Shown one piece after another: positions 47,251 to 63,049 of a DNA stretch of 64,000 nt; position 1 is the stretch's first letter; every line of letters starts with the position of its first letter. The notes under the pieces are model-generated. The model did not search any database and was not told where the DNA came from. It saw only the letters and a list, made by a program, of their open reading frames with translations. Origin of the DNA: Pteria penguin (lineage: Eukaryota > Mollusca > Bivalvia > Pterioida > Pteriidae); contig CM068584.1 in NCBI GenBank assembly GCA_035048485.1, positions 57,041,739-57,105,738 on the forward strand. The letters are read 5' to 3'. A program made the translations under genes and the position numbers.

Positions 47251-48391
47251 ATGTATTATTATTATTATCATTAATATTAAATCTAGTAATTCTTTATATT
47301 GTGTCCATGTTATTTTGACTCTTTTACTTTGAACAAATATCAATAAAACGAACACAAACAACATTAAAGATTAATAGATAACCAGTCCCCAGGCTGTACA
47401 AACCCGGGGCTTGAACTTATTACGTAATCGATATACACCGTCCACTTTAATTAACAGTATCTATAATAAACATACCTATTAGTAAGTCCTGTCTGTATAC
47501 TTAGTTTAAATAGGATGAAATTAAAATCAAATGAACAAATAATTGTTGATCATAATTTATTATCATTGATATTAATAGTGGATGGTTAGGGGACAGATAA
47601 AATATAAGTAGTTAAATGTGTTTTAATTTTTTGCGAACAAGGGATGGATAGACTGTGTTTGGCGTCGATGGTAAAATTAGTAAAATTAGTGGAAGCATGA
47701 TCTGGACACGGATCGTCTGGAGACGCCGGAACATGTCAGTGGACAGATCGTCTAGAAATCTGCCAGTTCACCCCCCCCCCCCCCCCCGCTTCCCCCTCAA
47801 TTATAACAGTAAAGTATTTTTTTTTGTTTTGTTTTTTTTTTTTTTTCTTTCTTTTAATTTCACTTTCGAAATGTGTATTTATCATCTCAGAATGTGCTAA
47901 GAATGCACCATTTTGAACCATTTTCCCGAAAATTTTCTGGGGGAGACTCCCACACTCCCACCAGTAGGAATGTGTGACCCCTCCTGCATCCACCACCTTT
48001 CGGTGCTATGCGCCTCATTGAAGTCTTCGGCTTCAATTGTGCACAGCCCCACCCCTCCTCCTGGCATTCACCTTTCTGCATCCGCAACTGAAAAGTTTTA
48101 TACGTGAAACAAATTAATTTATACACAAAAAGTGGCATTTTTAACTGATTCCATATAAAAATCTGTTACTTTGAATAATTGATTTTGTTCTTCTTTATTC
48201 AATGGAATCTATAAGAGTAAAAAAGCAAGAAAATGGCATAAGAAGATGCACCAAATGCGATATTTTTGCTCCATTTTTTTCAAAATGTTTTCGAGGAGGC
48301 CCCCAGAACCCTCCCCCACTCGGGCCTTCGGGTCCCGAATAGTGTGCCCCCCCCCCCCCCCCCCCGGCATTGCAAGTTCTGGATCCACCCC
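47000..48391. repeat. 1.46-kb tandem duplication, copy 2
   Basis: Nearly the same as copy 1, with a longer (CTT)n tract (47040-47160) and a longer poly-C near 48346-48365. It opens right after two satellite units and ends at the start of the main satellite array, so satellite sequence occurs at the 3' edge of both copies. Confidence 0.9.
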
Positions 48392-49677
48392 TGGTCATCA
48401 CGGACATAATACATAGACTACAACATGGTCATTACGGACAGTATATATAGACTACAACATGGTCATCACAGGCAGTATATATAGACTACAACATGGTCAT
48501 CACGGACAGTATATATAGAATACACCATCGTTATCACAGGCAGTATATATATAGACTACACCATGGTCATCAACGACAGTATTAATAGACAACACCAGGG
48601 TCTTCACGGACAGTATATATCGAACACACCATGGGTATCCCAGGCAGTATACATAGACTACACTATAGTCATCACGAGCAGTATATATACACTATACCAA
48701 GGTCATCACCGTGAGTATCTATAGATTACACAATGGTCATCACAGGCAGTATACATAGACTACACCATCGTCTTCACGAACAGTATATATATAGACTACA
48801 CTATGGTTATCCCAGGCATTATATTTAGAATACAGCATGGTCATTATCGACAGTATATATATACTACAACATGGTTATCACAGGCAGTATATATTGACTA
48901 CATCATCGTCATCACGAAGTATATATAGACTACACCATGGTTATCACAGGCAGTATATAAAGACTACATCATGGTTATCACAGGCAGTATATATAAACTA
49001 CACCATGGTCATCACCGACAGTATCAATAGACTACATCATGGTCATCACAGGCATTATATATAGACTACACCATGGTCTTCACTGACAGTATATATCGAC
49101 TACACCGTGGTTATCCCAGGCAGTATTTATATAGACTACACCATGGTCATCATCGAGAGTATGTATAGACTACACCATACTTATCACAGGCAGTATATAT
49201 TGACTACATCATCGTCATCACGGACAGTATATATACACTATACCATGGTCATCACAGACAGTATATACAGATTACACCATGGTCATCACGGACAGTACAT
49301 ATACACTACACCATGGTCATCACAGGCAGTATATACATACTACACCATGGTTATTACGGACAGTATATATGGATTACAACATGGTCATCACAGGCAGTAT
49401 ATATTGACTACATCATCGTCATCACGAACAGTATATATAGACTACACCATGGTTATCACAGGCAGTATATATTGACTAAACTATCGTCATCACGGACACT
49501 ATATATAGGCTACACCATGGTTATCACAGGCAGTATATAAAGACTACATCATGGTTATCACAGGCAGTATATATAAACTACACCATGGTCATCACCGACA
49601 GTATCAATAGACTACATCATGGTCATCACAGGCATTATATATAGACTACACCATGGTCTTCACTGACAGTATATATC

Positions 49678-52600
49678 GACTACACCGTGGTTATCCCAGG
49701 CAATATTTATATAGACTACACAACAGTCATCATCGACAGTATATATAGACAACACCATAGTTATTACAGGCAGTATATATTGACTACATCATCGTCATCA
49801 CGGACAGTATATATACACTATACCATGGTCATCACAGACAGTATATACAGACTACACTATGGTCATCACGGACAGTACATATACACTACACCATGGTCAT
49901 CACGGACAGTACATATAGACTACAACATGGTCATCACAGGCAGTATATATAGACTACAACATGGTCATCACGGACAGTATATATAGAATACACCATCGTT
50001 ATCACAGGCAGTATATATATAAACTACACCATGGTCATCAACGACAGTATTAATAGACAACATCATGGTCATCACAGGCATTATATATAGACTACACCAT
50101 GGTATTCACTGACAGTATATATCGACTACACCGTGGTTATCCCAGGCAATATTAATATAGACTACACAACAGTCATCATCGACAGTATATATAGACAACA
50201 CCATAGTTATTACAGGCAGTATATATTGAGTACATCATCGTCATCACGGACAGTATATATACACTATACCATGGTCATCACAGACAGTATATACAGACTA
50301 CACCATGGTCATCACGGACAGTACATATACACTACACCATGGTCATCACAGGCAGTATATACATACTACACCATGGTCATCACCGACAGTATAAATAGAC
50401 TTCACCATGGTCAACACAGGCAATATATGTAGACTACACCATGGTCTTCACGGACAGTATATACAGACTACATCATGGTTACACCAGGCGGTATATATAG
50501 ACTACAGCATGATCATCATCGACAGTATATATATACACTACACCATGGTTATCACAGGCAGTATATATTGACTACACCATGGTCATCACGGACAGTATAT
50601 ATAGACAACACCATGATTATCACAGGCAGTATAATATACACTACACCATCGTCATCACGGACAGTATATATAAACTACACCATCGTCATCACAGGCAGTA
50701 TATGTAGACTACACCGTGGTTAAACCAGGCAGTATATATAGACTACAGCGTGGTCATAATCGACAGTATATGTATAGTACACCATTGTTATCACAGGCAG
50801 TATATATTGACTACACAATCGTCTTCACGGACAGTATATACAGACTACACCATGGTCATCACGTACAATATATATATCGACTACACCATAGTCATCAACG
50901 ACAATATCAATAGACTTCACCATTTTCATTACAGGCAGTATATGTAGACTACACCATGCTCTTCACGGACGGTATATACAGACTACACCATAGTTAAACC
51001 AGGCAATATATAAAGACTACAGCATGATAATCATCGACAGTAGATATATAGACTACACTATGGTTATCACAGGCAGTATATATAGACTACACCATGGTCA
51101 TCACCCACAGTATCAATAGACTACATCATGGTCATCACAGGCATTATATTTAGACTACACCATGGTCTTCACTGACAGTATATATGGACTACACCGTGGT
51201 TATCCCAGGCAATATTTATATAGACTACACAACAGTCATCATCGACAGTATATATAGACAACACCATAGTTATTACAGGCAGTATATATTGAGTACATCA
51301 TCGTCATCACGGACAGTATATATACACTATACCATGGTCATCACAGACAGTATATACAGACTACACCATGGTCATCACGGACAGTACATATACACTACAC
51401 CATGGTCATCACAGGCAGTATATACATACTACACCATGGTCATCACGGACAGTATATGTATAGGCTACACCATGGTCATCACCGACAGTATAAATAGACT
51501 TCACCATGGTCAACACAGGCAATATATGTAGACTACACCATGGTCTTCACGGACAGTATATACAGACTACATCATGGTTACACCAGGCGGTATATATAGA
51601 CTACAGCATGATCATCATCGACAGTATATATATACACTACACCATGGTTATCACAGGCAGTATATATTGACTGCACCATGGTCATCACGGACAGTATATA
51701 TAGACAACACCATGATTATCACAGGCAGTATAATATACACTACACCATCGTCATCACGGACAGTATATATAAACTACACCATCGTCATCAAAGGCAGTAT
51801 ATATATAGACTACACCTTGGTCATCACAGGCAGTATATGTAGACTACACCGTGGTTAAACCAGGCAGTATATATAGACTACAGCGTGGTCATAATCGACA
51901 GTATATGTATAGTACACCATTCTTATCACAGGCAGTATATATTGACTACACAATCGTCTTCACGGACAGTATATACAGACTACACCATGGTCATCACGGA
52001 CAATATATATATCGACTACACCATAGTCATCACCGACAATATCAATAGACTTCACCATTTTCATTACAGGCAGTATATGTAGACTACACCATGCTCTTCA
52101 CGGACGGTATATACAGACTATACCATAGTTAAACCAGGCAATATATAAAGACTACAGCATGATAATCATCGACAGTAGATATATAGACTACACTATGGTT
52201 ATCACAGGCAGTATATATAGACTACACCATGGTCATCACCCACAGTATCAATAGACTACATCATGGTCATCACAGGCATTATATTTAGACTACACCATGG
52301 TCTTCACTGACAGTATATATCGACTACAACGTGATTATCCCAGGCAGTATTTATATAGACTACACCATGGTTATCATCGACAGTATATATATAGACTACA
52401 CCATGGTTACGACAGGCAGTATATATTGACTACACCATCGTCATCACGGACAGTATATATAGACTACACCATGGTCATCACAGACAGTATATATATAGAC
52501 CACAACATGGTCATCACCGACAGTATCAATACCCTTCACCATGGTCATCACCAGCAGGCAGTACATATAGACCACAGCATGCTAATCATCGACAGTATAT

Positions 52601-55600
52601 ATATATAGACTACACCATGGTTATCACAGGCAGTATATATTGACTACACCATCGTCATCACGGACAGTATATACAGACTACACTATGGTCATCACGGACA
52701 GTACATATACACTACACCATGGTCATCACAGGCAGTATATACATACTACACCATGGTCATTACGGACAGTATATATAGACTACAACATCGTCATCACAGG
52801 CAGTATATATAGACTACAACATGGTCATCACGGACAGTATATATAGAATACACCATCGTTATCACAGGCAGTATATATATAGACTACACCATAGTCATCA
52901 ACGACAGTATTAATAGACAACACCAGAGTCTTCACGGACAGTATATATCGAACACACCATGGTTATCCCAGGCAGTATACATAGACTACACTATAGTCAT
53001 CACGAGCAGTATTTATACACTATTCCATGGTCATCACCGAGAGTATCTATAGATTACACAATGGTCATCACAGGCAGTATACATAGACTACACCATCGTC
53101 TTCACGAACAGTATATATATAGACTACACTATGGTTATCCCAGGCATTATATTTAGAATACAGCATGGTCATTATCGACAGTATATATATACTACAACAT
53201 GGTTATCACAGGCAGTATATATTGACTACATCATCGTCATCACGAAGTATATATAGACTACACCATGGTTATCACAGGCAGGATATATTGACTAAACTAT
53301 CGTCATCACGGACACTATATATAGGCTACACCATGGTTATCACAGGCAGTATATAAAGACTACATCATGGTTATCACAGGCAGTATACATAAACTACACC
53401 ATGGTCATCACCGACAGTATCAATAGACTACATCATGGTCATCACAGGCATTATATATAGACTACACCATGGTCTTCACTGACAGTATATATCGACTACA
53501 CCGTGGTTATCCCAGGCAATATTTATATAGACTACACAACAGTCATCATCGACAGTATATATAGACAACACCATAGTTATTACAGGCAGTATATATTGAG
53601 TACATCATCGTCATCACGGACAGTATATATACACTATACCATGGTCATCACAGACAGTATATACAGACTACACCATGGTCATCACGGACAGTACATAAAC
53701 ACTACACCATGGTCATCACAGGCAGTATATACATACTACACCATGGTCATCACGGACATTATATGTATAGGCTACACCATGGTCATCACCGACAGTATAA
53801 ATAGACTTCACCATGGTCAACACAGGCAATATATGTAGACTACACCATGGTCATCACCGACAGTATAAATAGACTTCACCATGGTCAACACAGGCAATAT
53901 ATGTAGACTACACCATGGTCTTCACGGACAGTATATACAGACTACATCATGGTTACACCAGGCGGTATATATAGACTACAGCATGATCATCATCGACAGT
54001 ATATATATACACTACACCATGGTTATCACAGGCAGTATATATTGACTGCACCATGGTCATCACGGACAGTATATATAGACAACACAATGATTATCACAGG
54101 CAGTATAATATACACTACACCATCGTCATCCCGGACAGTATATATAAACTACACCATCGTCATCAAAGGCAGTATATATATATAGACTACACCTTGGTCA
54201 TCACAGGCAGTATATGTAGACTACACCGTGGTTAAACAAGGCAGTATATATAGACTACAGCGTGGTCATAATCGACAGTATATGTATAGTACACCATTGT
54301 TATCACAGGCAGTATATATTGACTACACAATCGTCTTCACGGACAGTATATACAGACTACACCATGGACATCACGGACAATATATATATCGACTACACCA
54401 TAGTCATCAACGACAATATCAATAGACTTCACCATTTTCATTACAGGCAGTATATGTAGACTACACCATGCTCTTCACGGACGGTATATACAGACTACAC
54501 CATAGTTAAACCAGGCAATATATAAAGACTACAGCATGATAATCATCGACAGTAGATATATAGACTGCACTATGGATATCACAGGCAGTATATATAGACT
54601 ACACCATGGTCATCACCCACAGTATCAATAGACTACATCATGGTCATCACAGGCATTATATTTAGACTACACCATGGTCTTCACTGACAGTATATATCGA
54701 CTACAACGTGATTATCCCAGGCAGTATTTATATAGACTATACCATGGTTATCATCGACAGTATATATATAGACTACACCATGGCTACGACAGGCAGTATA
54801 TATTGACTACACCATCGTCATCACGGACAGTATATATAGAGTACACCATGGTCATCACAGACAGTATATATATAGACCACAACATGGTCATCACCGACAG
54901 TATCAATACCCTTCACCATGGTCATCACCAGCAGGCAGTACATATAGACCACAGCATGCTAATCATCGACAGTATATATATATAGACTACACCATGGTTA
55001 TCACAGGCAGTATATATTGACTACACCATCGTCATCACGGACAGTATATACAGACTACACTATGGTCATCACGGACAGTACATATACACTACACCATGGT
55101 CATCACAGGCAGTATATACATACTACACCATGGTCATTACGGACAGTATATATAGACTACAACATCGTCATCACAGGCAGTATATATAGACTACAACATG
55201 GTCATCACGGACAGTATATATAGAATACACCATCGTTATCACAGGCAGTATATATATAGACTACACCATAGTCACCAACGACAGTATTAATAGACAACAC
55301 GGACAGTATATATCGAACACACCATGGTTATCCCAGGCAGTATACATAGACTACACTATAGTCATCACGAGCAGTATATATACACTATACCATGGTCATC
55401 ACCGAGAGTATCTATAGATTACACAATGGTCATCACAGGCAGTATACATAGACTACACCATCGTCTTCACGAACAGTATATATATAGACTACACTATGGT
55501 TATCCCAGGCATTATATTTAGAATACAGCATGGTCATTATCGACAGTATATATATACTACAACATGGTTATCACAGGCAGTATATATTGACTACATCATC

Positions 55601-56246
55601 GTCATCACGAAGTCTATATAGACTACACCATGGTTATCACAGGCAGGATATATTGACTAAACTATCGTCATCACCGACACTATATATAGGCTACACCATG
55701 GTTATCACAGGCAGTATATAAAGACTACATCATGGTTATCACAGGCAGTATATATAAACTACACCATGGTCATCACCGACAGTATCAATAGACTACATCA
55801 TGGTCATCACAGGCATTATATATAGACTACACCATGGTCTTCACTGACAGTATATATCGACTACACCGTGGTTATCCCAGGCAATATTTATATAGACTAC
55901 ACAACAGTCATCATCGACAGTATATATAGACAACACCATAGTTATTACAGGCAGTATATATTGAGTACATCATCGTCATCACGGACAGTATATATACACT
56001 ATACCATGGTCATCACAGACAGTATATACAGACTACACCATGGTCATCACGGACAGTACATATACACTACACCATGGTCATCACAGGCAGTATATACATA
56101 CTACACCATGGTCATCACGGACAGTATATGTATAGGCTACACCAAGGTCATCACCGACAGTATAAATAGACTTCACCATGGTCAACACAGGCAATATATG
56201 TAGACTACACCATGGTCTTCACGGACAGTATATACAGACTACATCA
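49678..56246 (+). repeat. Higher-order repeats in the satellite
   Basis: A marker variant (CACCGTGGTTATCCCAGGCA, then ATATTTATATAGACTACACA) recurs at about 49.68, 50.12, 51.19, 53.49 and 55.86 kb. Spacings are about 0.45, 1.06, 2.31 and 2.37 kb. Other markers repeat with the same long spacing (for example 52297 and 54674; 52640 and 55017). The last two blocks are nearly identical, so multi-unit blocks were duplicated recently. Confidence 0.85.
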
Positions 56247-57865
56247 TGGTTACACCAGGCGGTATATATAGACTACAGCATGATCATCATCGACAGTATA
56301 TATATACACTACACCATGGTTATCACAGGCAGTATATATTGACTACACCATGGTCATCACGGACAGTATACATAGACAACACCATGATTATCACAGGCAG
56401 TATAATATACACTACACCATCGTCATCACGGACAGTATATATAAACTACACCATCGTCATCAAAGGCAGTATATATATAGACTACACCTTGGTCATCACA
56501 GGCAGTATATGTAGACTACACCGTGGTTAAACCAGGCAGTATATATAGACCACAGCATGCTAATCATCGACAGTATATATATATAGACTACACCATGGTT
56601 ATCACAGGCAGTATATATTGACTACACCATCGTCATCACGGACAGTATATATAAACTACACCATGGTCATCACGGACAGTATATATATATAGATTACACC
56701 ATGGTCATCACCGACAGTATCAATACACTTCACCATGGTCATCACCGGCAGTATTTGTACACTACACCATGGTCTTCACGGACAGTATACAGTCTAAATC
56801 GTGGTTAAACCAGGCAGTATATATAGACTACAGCATGATCATCATCGACAGTATATAGATAGACTACACCATGGTTATCACGGACAGTATATATACACTA
56901 CACCATGGTCATCACAGGCAGTATATACAGACTACAAAATGGTCAACACTGACAGTATATATACAGTACACCATGGTCAACTTCCACAGTATCAATACAC
57001 TCCACTATGGTCATCACCGGCAGTATATGTAGACTACCCAATGGTCTTCACGGACAGTATATATAGACTATACCATAGTCATCACAGACAGCATATACAG
57101 ACTACGCCATGGTCATCACACACAGTATATACAGACCACACCATGGTCATCACGGACAGTATATATACACTACACCATGGTTAACACAGGCAGTATATAC
57201 AGACTACACCATGGTAATCACCGACAGTAGATATAAAGACTACACCATGGTCATCACCGACAGTATCAATACACTGCACCATGGTCATCACAGGCAGTAT
57301 ATGTAGACTTCACCATGGTCTTCACGGACAGTATATACAGATTACAACATGGTTAAACCAGGCAGTACATATAGACTACAGAATGATCATCATCGACAGC
57401 ATATATATAGACTACACCATGGTTATCACAGGCAGTATATATGGACTATACCATGGTTATTACAGGCAGTATATATTGACTACATTATCGCCATCACGGA
57501 CAGTATATATACAATATGCCATAGTCATCACAGGCAGTATATATAGACTACACCATTCTCATCACGGACAGTATATATATAGACTACACCTTTGTCATCA
57601 CCGACAGTATCAATAGATTTCACAATGGTCATTACAGGCGGTATATGTAGACTACACCATGCTCTTCACGGGCAATATATACAGACTACACCATGGTTAA
57701 AGCAGGCAGTATATATAGACTACAGCATGATAATCATCGACAGTATATATATAGACTACACCATGGTTATCACAGGCAGTAAATATTGACTACACCATCG
57801 TCATCACGGTCAGTATATATAGACTACACCATGGTTATCAGGGGCAGAATATATTGACTAAATCA

Positions 57866-59143
57866 TTACCATAGTGAAGACCATGGTGTAGTCAATATAC
57901 TGCCTGTAATAACCATGGTGTAGTCTATGTATACTGTCGATGCTGACTGTGGTGTAGTCAATATAAATACTGCCTGGGATAACTACGGTGTAGTCGATAT
58001 ATAATGTCAGTGAAAACCATGATGTCGTCTAAATAGACTGCCTGTGATGACCATGATGTAGTCTATTGATACTGTCAATGATGACCTTGGTGTAGTCTAT
58101 TGATACTGTCGGTGATGACCATTGTGTAGTCTATATATATATAATGCCTGTGATAACCATGATGTAGTCTAAATATACTGCCTGTGATAACCATGGTGTA
58201 GCCTATATATAGTGCCCGTGATGACGATGATTTAGTCAATATATACTGCCTGTGATAACCATCGTGTAGTCAATATATACTGCCTGTGATAACAATGGTG
58301 TAGTATATATATACTGCTTGGGATAAACATAGTGTAGTCTTTATATATATACTATCCGTGAAGACGGTCCTGTTGTCTATCAATACTGTCGTTGATGACC
58401 ATAGTGTAGTCTATATATATACTGTCCGTGATGACGATGGTATGGTGTATATATACTCTCCGTGATGACGATGATGTAGTCAATATATACTGCCTGTAAT
58501 AATCATGGTGTAGTCTATATATACTATCGATGCTGACTGTGGTGTAGCCTATATATAGTGTCCGTGATGACGATGATTTAGTCAATATATACTGCCTGTG
58601 ATAACCATGATGTAGTATATATATACTGTCGATTATGCCCATGCTGTAGTCTATATATACTGCTTGTAGTCTATATATATACACTGTCCGTGAAGACCGT
58701 GGTGTAGAGTATACATACTGTCGATGATGACCATGGTGTAGTCTATATAAATACTGCCGGGGATAAGCAAGGTGTAGTCGATATATACTGTCCGAGAAGA
58801 CAATGGTGTAGTCTATATCATCTGCCTGTGATGACCATGGTGTAGTCTATTGATACTGTCGGTGATGACCATGGTGTAGTCTATATATATATATATACTG
58901 CCTGTGATAACCATGATGTAGTCTATATATACTGTCGGTGATACGTATGGCGTAGTCAATATATACTGCCTGTGATAACCATGGTGTAGTCTATATATAT
59001 ACCGTCGATGATTATCATGCTGTAGTCTATATATACTGCCTGGTTTAATCATGTCGTAGTCTGTATATACTGTCCGTGAAGACCATGGTGTAGTCTACAT
59101 ATACTGCTTGTGATGACCGTGGTGAAGGGTATTGATACTGTCG
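57866..59143 (-). repeat. Inverted satellite block 1
   Basis: Units here read ATGGTGTAGTCTATATATAC followed by TGTCCGTGATGACC, the reverse complement of the main array. The orientation returns to plus at ACTGTCGGTATATATATAGG (59137-59156). Confidence 0.93.
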
Positions 59144-62100
59144 GTATATATATAGGCTACAATATCGTCATCACGGACGGTATATATATAGACTACACCA
59201 TGGTCATCACCGACAGTATCAATATACTTCACCATGTTCATCACCGGCAGTATATGTAGACTACACCATGGTTAAACCAGGCAGTATATATAGACTACAG
59301 CATGATCATCGTCGATATTTTACATATAGACTACACCATGGTTTTCATCGACAGTATATATAGACTACACCATGGTTATTACAGGCAGTATATATTGACT
59401 ACATCATCGTCAGCACGGACATTATATATACACTACACCATGGTCATCTCAGGCAGTATATACAGACTACACAATGGTCATCACGGACAGTATATATACA
59501 CTACACCATGGTCATCACCTACAGTATCAATACACTTCACCATGGTCATCACAGGCAGTATATGTAGACTACACCATGGTCTTCACGGACAGTATATACA
59601 GACTACACCATGTTCATCACAGACAGTATGCACAGACTACACCATGGTCATCACGGAGAGTATATACAGACTACACCATAGTCATCACAGACAGTATATA
59701 TACACTACACCATGGTCATCACGGACAGTATATACATACTACACCATGATGATCACAGACAGCATATACAAACTACACCATCGTCATCACAGACAGTATA
59801 TACAGACTAAAACATGGTTAAACCAGGCAGTATATATACACTACAGCATGATCATCATCGACAGTATATATATAGACTATACCATGGTTATCACAGGCAG
59901 TATATATGGACTATACCATGGTTATTACAGGCAATATAGATTAACTACATCATCGTCATCACGGGCAGTATATATACACTACGCCATAGTCATCTCAGGC
60001 AGTATTTACAGACTACGCCCATGGTCATCACCGACAGTATATATATAGACTACACCTTGGGCATCACAGGCAGTATATGTATACTACACCATGGTCTTCA
60101 CGGACAGTATATACAGATTACACCGTGGTTAAACCAGGCAGTATATATAGACTACAGCATGATCATCATCGACAGTATATATATAGACTACACCATAGTT
60201 ATCAGAGGCAGTATATATGGGCTACACCATGGTTATTACAGGCAGTATATATTGACTACATCATCGTTATCACAGACAGTATATATACACTACACCATGG
60301 TCATCACAGGCAGTATATACAGACTACACCATGGTCATCACGGACAGTATATATATAGACTATACTATGGTCATAACCGACAGTATAAATAGATTTCACC
60401 ATGGTCAACACAGGCAGTATATGTAGACTACAGTATGGTCTTCACGGACAGTATATACAGACCACAGCATAATTAAACCAGGTAGTATATATAGACTACA
60501 GCATGATAATCATCGACCGTATATATATCGATTCCACCATGGTCATCACAGGCAGTATATACAGACTACACCATTGTCATCACCGACAGTATATATATAC
60601 ACTACACCTTTTGTCAATACAAGCAGTGTATGTATACAACACCATGGTGTTCACGGACAGTATATACAGACTACACCATGATGAAACCAGGCAGTATATA
60701 TAGACTACAGCATGATAATCATCGACAGTATTTATATAGACTACACCATGGTGATCACAGGCAGTATATATATATATAGACTACACCATGGTCATCACCG
60801 ACAGCATCAATAGACTACACCATGGTCATCACAGGCAGTATATATAGACTACACCATTGTCTTCTCGGACACTATATATACCGACTACACCATGGTTATC
60901 CCAGGCAGTATTTATATACACTACACCACAGTCAGCATCGACAGTATATATAAACTACACCATAGTTATTACAGGCAGTATATATTGACTACATCATCGT
61001 CATCACCGACAGTATATATATAAACTACACCATCGTCCTCTCAGGCAGTATATACAGACTATATCATGGTCATCACCGACAGTTCATATATACACTACAC
61101 AATGGTCATCACCTACAGTATTAATACACTACACAATGGTCATCACAGGCAGTATACGTAGACTACACCATGGTCTTCACGGACAGTATATACAGACTAC
61201 ACCGTAGTGCAACCAGGCAGTATATATAAACTACAGCATGATCATCATTGACAGTATATATATAGACAACACCATGGTTATCACAGGAAGTATATATTGA
61301 CTACTTCATCGTCATCACGGAAAGTATATATACACTACCCCTTGGTCATCACAGGCAGTATATACAGACTACACCATGGTCATCACGGATAGTATATATA
61401 CACTACATCATGGTTATCACCGAGAGTATCAATGCAGTTCACCTTGTTCATCATAGGCAGTATATATAGACTACACCATGGTCATCAGAGACAGTATGTA
61501 CATACTACACCATGGTGATCACAGGCAGTATATGTAGACTACACCATGGTCATCACGGACAGTATATATAGATTCCAACATGGTTAAACCAGGCAGTATA
61601 TATATAGCATGATCATCATCGACAGTATATATATAGACTACACCATGGTTACCACCGGCAGTATAGATGGACTATACCATGGTTATTACAGGCAGTATAT
61701 ATTGACTACATTATCGTCATCACGTACAGTATATATAAACTACACCATGGTCATCACGGACAGTATATATATAGACTACACCACGGTCATCACCGACAGT
61801 ATCAATACACTTCACCATGGTCATCACCGGCAGGCAGTATATATAGACTACAGCATGATAATCATCGACAGTATATATATAGACTACACCATGGTTATCA
61901 CAGGCAGTATATATTGACTACACCATCGTCATCACGGACAGTATATATAAACTACACCATGGTCATCACGGACGGTATATATATAGACTACACTATGGTC
62001 ATTAACGACAGTATTAGTACACAACACCACGATCCTCACGGACAGTATATATATGGACTACACTATGTTTATCCCAGGCAGTATATATAGACTACAGCAT

Positions 62101-62824
62101 GGTCATAATCGACAGTATATATATACTACACCATAATTTATCACAGGCAGAATATATTGACTACACTATCGTCATCATGGACCGTAAAAATAGACTACAT
62201 CATGGTTATCACAGGCAGTGTCAATATACTTCACCATGGTCATCACAGGCGGTATATGTAGATTACACCATGGTCTTCACGGACAGTATATACAGATTAC
62301 AACATGTTTAAACCATGCAGTATATATAGACTACAGCATGATAATCATCGACAGTATATATATAGACTACACCATGATTATCACAAGCAATATATATAGA
62401 CTACATCATGGTTATCACAGGCAGTAAATATTGACTACACCATCGTCATCACGGTCAGTATATATAGACTACACCATCGCTACCAGGGGCAGAATATATT
62501 GATTAAATCATCGTCATCACGGACACTCTATGTAGGCTACACCATGGTTATCACAGGCAGTATATATTGACTACATCATGGTCATCACAGGCAGTATATA
62601 TATAAACTACACCATGGTCATCACCGACAGTATCAATAGACTACACCCTTGTCATCACAGGCAGTGTATATAGACTACACCATGGTCTTCCCTGACAGTA
62701 TATATCGACTACACCGTGCTTATCCCAGGCAGTATTTATATAGACTACACCATGGTCATCATCGAGAGTATGTATAGACTACACCATACTTATCACAGTA
62801 TATATTGACAACATTGTCGTCATC

Positions 62825-63049
62825 ATCTATTGATACCGTCAGTCATGACCATGGTGTAGTCTATATATATACTGTGGAGGATGATCATGCTGTAGTCTAT
62901 ATATACTGCCGGGTGTAATCATGTTGTAGTCTGTATATACTGTCCGTGAAGACCATGGTGTAGTCTACATATACTGCCGGTGATGACCATAGTGAAGTGT
63001 ATTGATACTGTCGGTGATGACCATGGTGAAGTGTATTGATACTGTCGGT
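62825..63049 (-). repeat. Inverted satellite block 2
   Basis: A shorter inverted block of about seven units. The right switch point has the same sequence as in block 1 (GTATTGATACTGTCGG, then TATATATATAGGCTAC). Confidence 0.93.
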
